A stretch of 31,977 nt of DNA from the NCBI GenBank assembly GCA_002633005.1, contig NMRA01000058.1:540311-572287 (forward strand), read 5' to 3'. A program made the position numbers and the translations under genes. Positions 20,201 through 29,384 of this stretch are shown here, piece after piece (the stretch's first letter is position 1; every line of letters begins with the position of its first letter). The stretch comes from Phoronis australis. Its lineage: Eukaryota > Phoronida > Phoronidae. The notes under the pieces were generated by a model. That model was given only the letters and a program-made list of their open reading frames with translations. It did not search any database and was not told the origin of the DNA.

Positions 20201-21233
20201 TCAATGAATTTGTTTGGTCAGGTGATTAGCACTTTCATCAGTAGTATACATATACCTAGGTCAGCACTTAACCCCAGACTTGATTGTTACAAGTTTTTTT
20301 ATCAAACAGGTATCGTCACTGTCAATTTTGCTTCACCTGCTTATTGATGACAGTTTCGGTTTGCATTTTGTTAGGTGATTCTGACTTTAACTGATGATTC
20401 TGTCGGGAAATTTTTGTGGATGACATAAAATTTGGCTGGTGGGGGTTTGCATGAGTCGCCTAATGTGAGTTGACTGAAATCTTTGCTTGCATTTTCAGGT
20501 CTTAAATTTTGACTTGCAGTTCGTTATGTTGAAGGCTGATTTTGCCTGCGTAGTTCATGGTCTTAGCACTGAGCATGTATTATTTATGTCACTTCCATTA
20601 GGATCTCCCTTTGAGGCTTTTGTTCTCTTGCTTCTCCTGGGAGTTTGCCATGGAACAGAAGTGCCAACTCCTGTTATGAAGATAGTGATTACATGCCATA
20701 ACTGAAAATGTACAGAACAGTCTTGGGTACTCTGAAGGTGAGCATATTATTTTTTCAGAGATTTTTAGAAAAATGAACTTTATTGCTGTGTTAGTATATT
20801 GAAAACTATGTTGAAGATTGAAATGAAGTTTGACAATGTTTTGTAACAATTATAAATTTTATTTTCTTCGAAAATCTTTATTCATTACTGAAAGTTCCCT
20901 TTACTGGACATTAACTTAAAAATAAGTGATAAATCATTTGACTGTATGATACTAAATTATGTTCTTGCGATTTTATCGCAAGCTGGTTTTGACACTGGCC
21001 AATGCAGAATTTAGTGTCTCCTTGAAATGTAAAAGCTGCTGAAACGATCCTTGTGCTTCCCAATTTGAACTTTTGTGTTCTTTCCACACCCTGCAATTAG
21101 CTTCCTCATAAAGGTTTAGAACTACTTGATAATCTATCATACCTACTGATTCCTATACAAATGTTAGCAAATCTGCTAACTGCAGAATTTTGCTTATTTG
21201 AATACTATAATTAAATTATTAAACGGAGTTTAG
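17236..21233. other. Long stretch without a supported gene
   Basis: About 4 kb, mostly AT-rich and non-coding. It has a 9-base poly-G run near 17543 and one weak minus-strand frame (17766-17981, listed separately). Frames near 20017-20229 and 20487-20705 have no recognisable domains and no coding character. No RNA gene or clear transposon end was found. Confidence 0.4.
17766..17981 (-). CDS. Weak unrecognised coding-like frame
   Basis: On the minus strand a frame opens after a TAG near 17984 and runs about 70 codons to a TGA. The peptide contains LPRGTQMSVHGRPGG, then APHELGVEGIPVREL and NKLDLPYKPEQSLK. The composition is protein-like and the GC content is higher than the surroundings. TTTTTATCTTGCCCCG...ACAG could be an acceptor just before the internal ATG. 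I do not recognise the family. It may be a fragment of a transposon protein or an exon. Confidence 0.25.
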
Positions 21234-21240
21234 TCTTATT

Positions 21241-21350
21241 ACTCTGCGCGTGCAAGCACAGAGTACTGTTCCCGGGTTTTCTTCAATTTTTTATTATTCT
21301 GGGCGTGTAAGTGCAGAGTACTGTTCCTGGGTTTTCTTCAATTTTATTAC
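21241..21350. repeat. CTCTGCGC palindrome repeats (55-bp period)
   Basis: Two copies of a unit start at 21241 and 21296. Each begins with a near-palindrome (ACTCTGCGCG, TGCAAG, CACAGAGT) followed by ACTGTTCCCGGG and TTTTCTTCAATTTT. Related copies reappear at 22452 and 22514, on the other side of the minus-strand LINE. Confidence 0.7.
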
Positions 21351-22441
21351 CTTATTTATTTATTTATTATTGTGATATTTAAAATGAGGGTGGCCTCTTC
21401 TGTGATAGCACTGCTTTCCAAGAGGGCCCTCAACAAGAAAAACAGTAATATAATACAATGAAGTAATAAAACAACAATGAAATATATGTAACAAAGATAC
21501 AATTAAAACAGGTTGAGAATTAAAACATTAACTAAATGACGAGTAATGGTAAAAAGTTAACTAAGACAGATGAAATAAATTAAGAGATTACTCTAGACAG
21601 TGAGAGTATTTACGACAATGAAAAAATGACATGATTAAGACAGGCAGGGTATAAAAGGTTAGGTAAATTACAGCCACTTTTTAATATTTTCTTTAAAGGT
21701 AGTGATTGAATTGGACCGTTTATTTTCTGGGCTAAGAGAATAAGAGAATTCCATATTATAGCAGCTGCATAGATAAAAGATCTCTTGCCCATCTCGGTTT
21801 TATTTTTTTTAGAAGAAACATTGCCAGCAACAGAAGAACGTGTAGAATATACAGCCTGACTGCTATTGAATTTACTACTGAGATATGCTGGAGCCAAGTC
21901 ATTGATACATCTGTACATAAACAGGCAGAGAGATATTTCTTTGTCTTACTTTCATAAATCCCAGCTTGGAATACAAGTCGTCAACCCTAGTGTCCCTAAT
22001 TCTAGTACCCAGGATAGCTCTGGTGGCTCTATTTTGGATTACTTAGACTTTGCTGACAAGTGTATCACTAGTGTGCCCCCAAACCGGTAAACAATAATCA
22101 ATATGAGGCTGAATAATAGAATGGTAAAGGGTCTTAAGAGTATTGACATTAAGAAATTTGCCTAGACATTTAAGTACACTGATTTTCTTTGATAATTTCT
22201 TTGTGTTATGATCTGTGTGCATATTAAATTTAAAATTGGGATCTAAAATAAGGCCCAAGTACTTAAACTTGTCAACATTCTCGATGGGAGAACCGTTGAT
22301 AGAAACCGATAGTTTTTGTTGTTTTAATTTCTGGTGGGTTCCAAACAGCATGGACTTGGAGTGAGTTTATTTTGAATCAGCCAGTCATGGATAAGGGCTA
22401 GCTCATCGCTGAGAGAAGTTTCGAGTTCTTTTACTGATCCA
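21351..22441 (-). pseudogene. Dead LINE: reverse transcriptase C-terminal part and 3' end
   Basis: On the minus strand the sequence encodes the end of a reverse transcriptase of the CR1/L2/Jockey type. It reads ELETSLSDELALIHDWLIQ (from about 22440), MLFGTHQKL, VDKFKYLGLILDP, LKTLYHSIIQPHIDYCLPVW, then IQNRATRAIL, MYRCINDLAPAYLSS and GKRSFIYAAAIIWNSL. The order agrees with the family's thumb and C-terminal region. Breaks seen are a frame change near 22360, an in-frame stop at 22045-22043 and a frame change near 21945. The 3' end carries AAGAGGCCACCCTCATTTT and ends in TTATT repeats, without a long poly(A). The catalytic palm is missing through 5' truncation. The copy is non-functional and sits between copies of the CTCTGCGC repeat. 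Confidence 0.85.
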
Positions 22442-22444
22442 GCT

Positions 22445-23260
22445 TTGATTCTCTGCTCGTCCAAGCGCAGAGTTTTGCTGTTCTATGTATCTTCATATTC
22501 TTATTCTTCTTATTACTCTGCGCGTGTTTTCTTCAATTTTATTCTTATTCTTATTCTTCTTCCGACCAACTTTGAGGCTTAATAACTCCAAAATAGGTGC
22601 AGGTATGTTCTTTAAATTCTGCATGTGATTTTTGGCAGTACATAAATTTTGATTCGTTATATAATCATATTCCATATTGCACCGGAAGAGGTCATTTGGT
22701 GCAAAGGTCATGTAATTTTCAAAATGCTACTCCTTCATTTTTAAAGCTATTTTTTTTCAAATTCGGTAATTTAAAAAATTACTTTTCTAAGTAATAGGTT
22801 CATCCAATCAGGTGAAATAGGTCAAAGGTCATTGAGTGCAAACTAAAATTTTGAGCTAGAGATTTCAGAACTACGTATCTGTTTACTAAGTGCGATTGAG
22901 TTTGAATTCTAAATTTTCGGGTCATTTGGTGTACCCATGGGGTCATTAGGTGCATTTTTCTTCTTAAAGTTTGACCACTTCATTCATCTTGTATTCTGAA
23001 GTGCTTAAAGTAAAACATCTGTGATTATTAGCATTAACCACACTTTTAATCGAGTTAGCAATTACTCCCTCATCGGAGCTCATAATGCACCGGAAGAGGT
23101 CAATTAGTGGAAAGGTCATCAAAAAATTAATATGTAATTTCTCCTACAATTTTAAAGAATTCCTTTTCATATTGGTAAACGGGTTGCTGTCAGTAACTTC
23201 CCATAATAATTCCAGTAATAAGCACGCGCAGAGTCCGTTATTGTCACGTTGTGACAATAA
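22445..23260. repeat. CTCTGCGC-type element, possibly a short TIR transposon
   Basis: CTCTGCTCG, TCCAAG, CGCAGAG at 22453 repeats the palindrome. ACTCTGCGCGTG at 22514 faces CACGCGCAGAGTC at 23223-23235, about 720 bases away. Between them are a TTCTTA-rich simple repeat (22492-22562) and sequence related to the tandem array that follows. Directly after the right motif, TTATTGTCAC, GTT, GTGACAATAA (23238-23260) is a perfect 10-bp hairpin. It may be a non-autonomous DNA transposon, but the ends are not proven. Confidence 0.5.
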
Positions 23261-24395
23261 TCTTTCTAGTTCTTCCTATTCTTCCTTCCTTTTCAGAATG
23301 TTATCACTTTCACATTCATTAGTTAACAACAATCATATTCAGAATCCTTGATAAGATGATCTAGAGGTTTTTATTAATTATATTTTTTTGACCCAAAGTG
23401 CACCGGAATGACCCAAAACTGGTCAAGGAGTGCATTTCATAAAAGTGCTTCTTTTGCATGGTTCTTAGATAGACTCTTCGAATTTTGTTAACGAGTAGGC
23501 ACTAGAGAATTACATCCGAAATTTACTTGGAATTCCAATCCGATCAAGGGAGCCGAGTTTCCGGGTCAAAGGTCATTAAGTGCAAATGTGATTTTCAAGC
23601 TAGATCTTTCATAATCATGCATATGATTGCCATTCATGAAGGAAATTTAATCACAAACTTTGGGGTCACTAGGCGCAACTTTGGGGTCGTTTAGTGCAGT
23701 TTTCTGTTTAAGTTAAGACTTTTTCAATAAGCTTGTACTTAAACGATGCAATAAGGAGAGCGTTCATATTCATGGTCGTTCTACCAATTGCCAACCAAAT
23801 TCTATTGATCACTTGGATTTGACTCAGAATGCACCGCAGTGACCCGAAATGAGTCAAGGAGTGCATTCCGTCAAATTGCTTCTACTTCTACAGGTTTTTA
23901 GATAGACTCTTTGAATTTCGTTAACAAGTAGGTACTAGAGATCTGCAACCGAAATTTACTTGGAATTGCAATCGGATTAAGAGGATCCAAGTTTCTGGGT
24001 CAAAGGTCATTAAGTGCAAAAGTGATTTTTGAGCTAGACTTTTCATAATCATGCATATTATTACCATTCAAAAACTATGTTTAGTCACAAACTTTGGGGT
24101 ACTAGGTGCAACTTTGGGGTCATTAAGCGCAGTTTTCTGTTAAATTTAAGACATTTTCAATCATCTTGTACTTAAATGATGCATTAAAGAGAGTGTTCAT
24201 ATTCATGGTGGTTCAACCAAATGGCAATCAAATTAGTATGATCACGTGGATTTGACTCAAAATGCTCCGGAATGACCCAAAACGGGTAAAGGAAAGCATT
24301 CCGTCAAATTGCTTCTTATTCAGGTTTTTAGAAAGACTCTCCAAATTTTGATAACAAGCAGGCACTAGAGAAGTGCATCCAACTTTACTTGAAAT
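22679..24395. repeat. Tandem array, about 431-bp period, with DR1-like sites
   Basis: GCACCGG-type starts lie at about 22680, 23088, 23401, 23832 and 24265. The last three are 431 and 433 bases apart and closely similar over the whole unit; the first two are diverged. Every well-preserved unit has GGTCAAAGGTCATTAAGTGC. The last copy is cut off at 24395, where the TTAA-flanked sequence begins. No coding frame is supported. Confidence 0.85.
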
Positions 24396-24415
24396 TTAAA
24401 GGAGAATGCCACCCA
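24396..24415 (+). mobile_element. Candidate left end of a TTAA-type DNA transposon
   Basis: TTAA at 24396-24399 is followed by AGGAGAATGCCACCC. The tandem array stops exactly here in mid-unit: the earlier units continue ACTTGGAATTCCAATC, this one reads ACTTGAAAT and then TTAA. A THAP-domain frame follows 160 bases later. TTAA target sites together with THAP-domain transposases are known from Kolobok-type elements, hence the guess. The matching right end was not found in the window. Confidence 0.45.
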
Positions 24416-24559
24416 ATTTAATTAGTCTTTTTTACCGTCTTAATGGGTCTATATCCTCATCGCCTCTTATACGGTCGACCTCACCTTGCCGAGAGGTGTC
24501 GCGTTAACCTGTGAGGAAGGTGAAAAACGACGCAGCAACGTCAGTGGTTCGTCTGCAGA

Positions 24560-24850
24560 GTGAATGCCGCTGTATTGCGGTGCATTGTTCCCGCTTGTCT
24601 GAACTACGAAGCTGCAAAGAAAGCGGGTACATCATTTTTTCGACTTCCTCGAGAGCCCGAAATGCTTAGGAAGTGGCTCGCGGTAGTGAAGAATGAAAGT
24701 TACGCTGTTAATAGCAAGTATGAGGCCGTGAAACATCTTCGTGTCTGTGGCCAGCATTTCGTCGACAGTGATTTCTCTGTCGAAATTCCGGCTTACCAAA
24801 GAACTATTCATATCTTCCGTTGCCTGTTCATGTTCACAGCGCCTCTCTAG
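24560..24850 (+). CDS. THAP-type zinc-finger frame, partial or broken
   Basis: THAP domains bind DNA through a C2CH zinc site and occur in host regulators and in some transposases. Counting from the GTG at 24560, the ligands are C8, C13, C63 and H66 (C-x4-C-x49-C-x2-H), within the family's range. SFFRLP (25-30), the tryptophan of RKWL and CGQHF are further hallmarks. The frame is open from 24524 but has no ATG; the nearest ATG (24564) is in another frame and stops after 12 codons. The AVPTIF-like box that normally closes the domain is missing and the frame stops at 24850. This is either a first exon with its start elsewhere, or a decayed domain. The neighbouring TTAA end suggests a transposon origin. 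Confidence 0.7.
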   Translation: MNAAVLRCIVPACLNYEAAKKAGTSFFRLPREPEMLRKWLAVVKNESYAVNSKYEAVKHLRVCGQHFVDSDFSVEIPAYQRTIHIFRCLFMFTAPL

Positions 24851-24870
24851 TATTTCTTGATCAGTGTATT

Positions 24871-25104
24871 GCTCTTGACTAAGTCGGGATTGGTGCCGGG
24901 CGAGTTGCCATGTACTGAGACGTTTAGTATTCTGTGTTCTGTTTCAAAATGAATTATTCTCATCCTAACCAATGCTTATATAAAACTGAAACAAAGTCCG
25001 TCTCATTAGATACAGTTTGCAATGTCTTTGTAGTAATCGTGAGTGCAAATGTTGAGAAGCCAGCAATGAATAAACCCCTGCGTTACCAACTTTTGACGCC
25101 GGCA
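24871..25104 (+). repeat. Inverted repeat arm D (left)
   Basis: Begins GCTCTTGACTAAGTC and matches the reverse complement of 27022-27234 at roughly 80% by eye. Landmarks are GTTCTGTTTCAAAATGAATT, CCTAACCAATGCTTATAT and AGCAATGAATAAAC. This copy has an insertion of about 28 bases before the last landmark. It follows the THAP frame by about 20 bases. Confidence 0.75.
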
Positions 25105-25190
25105 GGCACCGAGGCCGTGTGAGCGCATGCTAATTTAGTGTTTGCTGGCAGAAACTGTTGTGAAACAACTTGATTTCCGTACCACGGCCA

Positions 25191-26580
25191 GGGCCCGGTC
25201 TCCAATCTCCGTACTCAGACTCGAATCATGCTCAAACTCACACTTCATACTCAACTCGAGTACAGACTCAGCTTTGGTGTATTCAATGTCATACTCGAAA
25301 AATCTGTACTCGAAATTTCGAGCACGTACTCAGTTTTCGAGTGTACTCGAACTGAAGTGTATCTCATCTATATTTCGAGTACGATTTTGAGTAAAAATTT
25401 GGAGTCTATGCTCAAATTTCAAGTTTGGTATGGCAGTGTGCTTGAAATCGTACTCGAAAATAAATACGAGCCAGAGAACAAAATATCGAAAAGGAACCAA
25501 GAAACACAGCAAATCTAAAAAAATAAATCCTCTTACCGTATCTCAGCACTTCAACTTCAGTTCAGAGATAATAGTTTTCATCTTAAATCTTCTTATTCTT
25601 CACCTTATTAATCCGCCGTATCACTGTATGTTACGGCAGCCATTCTACTTCTACAATTCCTGGCAACAGGCCTCAATGTAATCCCTTGTCGGCGAGTCGT
25701 AACAAGCGTCGAAAGCAGTTGTGGGAAAAGTCGCGTGAGAAGTTTGTGCTGCCCTTATTTCGGTATGTGTGCCTACGTTTTGTAGGGTTTCCAAAGGACG
25801 AGGAGGGGAGGGAAGTTAAAAAAAGTTCGCTTCCCTGTCAGGTACATTTCTCATCATAACTTAGTCATCTATAATTCCTCAATCCCCAAATGGAATTCCA
25901 GACTTTGTTTGCCGATTTCTAAGTAGACGTCTCGTCCCGTTCACTGCCACTGGTGAACTCTGAATGCCTGCACAAGTATTGTTTTTTAACTCACGTGCCA
26001 AATGTCAACTCACTTGATACATCCCGGTAAAATACAAAGATACAGTATCAAAGTTTGACATCAGCGTAGGCCTACACAGCAATGGGTTTTATGTCAAGAC
26101 TAAATTAGCAACAGAGATGTGATGTGATAAGCTGTTACAAATTTCTGACGACATTTTCGGGACTGGGTGAGGAACTCAAGAAGTAAAGCTTAATAATTGC
26201 CAAATGTATCAAAGAAATGGCATAAGAATATTTATTGAAACTAAAAACTGAATAACAGTTACAGAACACTCAGAATTCCACGTTATAGACATACTGTTGT
26301 AGTTGTAGCGACAGCAGACGATAATGTAGGCCTAGTTCTTGGGGTGGTCTATTCCAATAGGAAGCGATGAATCAGCGCGGCTTTGCGTGATTTTGCATTT
26401 CACATCATAAAGAGTTCCATAGCAACTCGAGTATGAGTGTCAGATTTGAGTACGTTTGGAGTCTACTCGAAATAAGACATTAGATACGCTTTTTTGAGTA
26501 CGACTCCAGTGAGCACGATTTTGAGTATGAAATCTCGAGTATGAGTATGAGTCTGAGTACGGAGATTGGAGACCGGGCCC
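25191..26580. mobile_element. 1.39-kb non-autonomous element with perfect 32-bp TIRs
   Basis: GGGCCCGGTCTCCAATCTCC begins at 25191, and the 32 bases 25191-25222 are the exact reverse complement of 26549-26580. Inside both ends are clusters of TACTCGA/TCGAGTA and GAGTAC motifs (about 25240-25470 and 26425-26560), likely subterminal binding sites by analogy with other TIR transposons. No transposase frame is present. The flanks (CCA left, AGG right) show no obvious target-site duplication, so the superfamily is left open. Confidence 0.8.
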
Positions 26581-27021
26581 AGGTGTTTGGGTAATCTTTA
26601 TTTACATTTACATTACTCAAATAATGATTGTCAATGTTTAACTTTTGCCCTGGAGGTGCTGTGGCCAAAGTGGAACCTGAATTCGCAGCCCCCGACGAGT
26701 AAATAGATTTGCAGTTTCGTGGCTCATTCACCAACATAATCACGTGCACATTACTTTGGCTCACTAGTATAGTATTTTCTTGACTGAACTTTGGCTGGTT
26801 TATGTTCGTGATGTCTGATCAGTTTCCGAGCCACTGGCCGGGATAAGGGCGGGGTCGATCAGGCCGGCCGCGATCGGGCTCCGAGCCACTGGCCAGGATA
26901 ACGAGTATTTTGTGTTTAGAACTCAAAGTCACAAATCTAAACAACACAGATCTAGGTTCTCCTGTCTGTATCTCACGGAAAATACTTTGAAATTATCTCC
27001 GAACAGACCCCAAACTCCTTT
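26581..27021. other. No gene; contains a satellite-like echo
   Basis: Non-coding. CCGAGCCACTGGCC occurs at 26826 and 26881, 55 bases apart, with GCGGGGTCGATCAGG between them (26849). That last string is also in the satellite near 697, and CCACTGGCC resembles the minisatellite at the window start. Confidence 0.5.
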
Positions 27022-27234
27022 GTTGCCGGCATCAAAAGCCAGTAAAGCAGTAGTTTATTCATTGCTGTCGCAAGGCATTACAAATTATATCTTGAGACAG
27101 ACTTTGTTTCAGTTTCATATAAGCATTGGTTAGGATCATTTTAGAGTGAGAATAATTCATTTTGAAACAGAACGCAGAATAATAAACGGTTACATGGAAA
27201 CTAGCCTGCCGCCAATCCTGACTTAGTCAAGAGC
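27022..27234 (-). repeat. Inverted repeat arm D' (right)
   Basis: Reverse-complement partner of 24871-25104, ending GACTTAGTCAAGAGC at 27234. The two arms enclose the 1.39-kb TIR element and about 440 bases of other sequence. The similarity stops near 27022 and 27234. Confidence 0.75.
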
Positions 27235-27289
27235 TCATCCGACAAAGACTTCACGGGTCAGATCGTTAGGTTTCACAGGCTATCAGTTC

Positions 27290-28130
27290 AAACCGCAAGA
27301 TCAAAAGTCCTCAAGGGATTTCCATAAAATTTGGCAGATTAGGCATCTATTAGTGAGGCAATGCTAGCCATTCATTTTCGGATTGATTCAAGGTATTTTG
27401 CACCACGTAGTGGCTATTTTTGTTGTTTTCGAGTCTGTTTTTTGGCATCCATCCCTCTGTCAACGAAACCACTCTAAGGAATGATTGTGAAAATTGGCAT
27501 GTATCTTCATATTATGAAGAGGACGGTTGACGATGATTTTACAATGACTTTGACCACTGTGGTGCCTCCTAGTGGTATTTTTTTAGCCCATACCTGTATC
27601 GCCTAAAGCCTTCTGCAAGATTGTTATTAAATTGAGCACCTGCATTTATACGAAGTTAACAGCAGAAGACCACGAATTTCAAATGGATCCGATGAATACT
27701 GCTCCCTTACTGGCAACTTTTTGGTTGCCTCTATTTCTCTGAATTTCCTCGACGAATTTTTATGAAATTTGATAAATAGCTTTCTTTTAAAGAAACAATG
27801 ACATTTTCGGGTTTTTTGAGGGATTCGATGTATTTTGTGCCATCTAGTGGCCATTTTTACTGTTTTCTAGTTTGTTTGTGGCGTCCGTGCTCTGTCAATC
27901 AAACCACTCTTAGGATGATTTTGAAAATTGGCTTTGCGTGAAAAGGCGGTTGACGATGATTTTCCGACTTCAATTACTGTGGCGCCTCCTAGTGGCAGTT
28001 TTGTTTTTTTGCGCCCTTAGCTGTATCTCCTAAGCCCTCTGCAGTATCTTTATTAAATTTAGCAAGTGTATTTCTATAAAGTTGGCAACGGAAGACAACT
28101 TTCAGACAGATCTTCATGTGAGCCCAACTT
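27290..28130. repeat. Two-copy tandem repeat, about 420-437 bp, with CTCF-like motifs
   Basis: GTATTTTG at 27393 and 27830, and CCTCCTAGTGG at 27565 and 27985, mark two diverged copies. Each copy has two motifs of the type GCCNNCTAGTGGC (27400, 27561, 27837, 27981), and CAAACCACTCTTAGG-like and GGTTGACGATGATTTT blocks in the same order. No coding frame is supported. Confidence 0.75.
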
Positions 28131-28744
28131 AAGGGAATTTTCTCAATTCTTATACATTGACCGAAGATTGTTAAAGCTAAATCCACATATTGGCATAATT
28201 ACATTATCAACACTCTAACATGTAATGGAAATGTAGTAATGATTAGCTTCTTTAAAACTACCATTTCCACTTGATATTGATGTATGTATAATTTACTGGT
28301 CGCTAATGGAATTAGATCTCAGACCAGAATGCACTTAGGCCATGCCCCTGCAAACCTAGTCCAACTCAGAAAATATGGCATACATTGCATAACAGCTGAT
28401 TCTTTTCGATATGGTCCCAATGATATTTTGCCTAAACTGTTCCTGGTATGGAGCCACACAATTATCAAAGGCCCTGGGGAAAATTACCTGTTATATATTA
28501 CAACACGTTGGGTTTCCAACTCAGGGAGAAGAGTGTTTCATAAAAATTTTATGTCCTCATGCAAAAGCTATTCCTGAGACCAGCATAAAGCATAATATGA
28601 GAGTTTCAAATGAATCCAATTGGATGTGTCTTAGATATGGTGTTGTGCAGTTAGTCAAATTTGGACACTTTTCTTCGTCCTACATAACCTTAATCCTTAA
28701 TCTTTTTCAGTCAATTTCTGAACTTTGGTATCAGTTTGTCATAA
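28131..28744. other. No gene recognised
   Basis: Non-coding. Overlapping frames at 28284-28577 and 28411-28767 are open but show no domain or coding character. Confidence 0.4.
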
Positions 28745-28761
28745 TATACCGTAAACGTTCG

Positions 28762-28937
28762 GGTTAACGCCCATGCTCTGTTAACCACCCACCCCCTACT
28801 TTAGTTGGATTTTCAATTTAACCGCCCATTGCTCGGTTAAGCGCCCACTGCGATTTTTGAAGATTTCCAGTTAAGCGCCCACCTCTCAATTAAGCGCCCA
28901 TCCTCGACATTTAAAGAATGAAGATTTAGCGCCCAGT
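28762..28937 (+). repeat. Left subterminal TTAA[C/G]CGCCCA array
   Basis: About seven units: GTTAACGCCCAT, GTTAACCACCCAC, TTTAACCGCCCAT, GTTAAGCGCCCAC twice, ATTAAGCGCCCAT and TTTAGCGCCCAG. Spacing is irregular, about 15-35 bases. All face the same way. Confidence 0.8.
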
Positions 28938-29356
28938 GCTAAGGAAACGGTGATTCCCCGATGATCACAATGAGCGTAACAACGCCGGGCCTCGGAGACG
29001 GTGGTTTAGCAATGTGAATTACAATACAAGTAAGGAGTTATTGTCTTGGGTCATGGACTCACTTCAAAATATAATACTTTAATGTTTTTGTCACTTTATT
29101 TTCTTCCCATGTTTGCAAAGTTTAAGAACGCCGCCGGCGTCAAAACCTCCGCTTTCAGCGACTTTGTCTGCCGCACTGAGTTTCAGTCTGCAGTGCACTA
29201 GATAAAATATATATTCGAAAAAATCAGGCCAGACAAATGTGACAATGGTTTTGCCAACCCTCCAAATTCTCTTAAGGTGGGAAGCTCTGGTATTTTGAAG
29301 AAATCTCACAACTCACGGAAAGATGTCAAATTCTCATTTTGATGAATGTAACTGCC

Positions 29357-29384
29357 GGGTTATAGAGTACGGGTTATAGAGTAC
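29357..29384 (+). repeat. 14-bp direct repeat inside the TIR element
   Basis: GGGTTATAGAGTAC occurs twice head to tail. No function is apparent. Confidence 0.85.
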
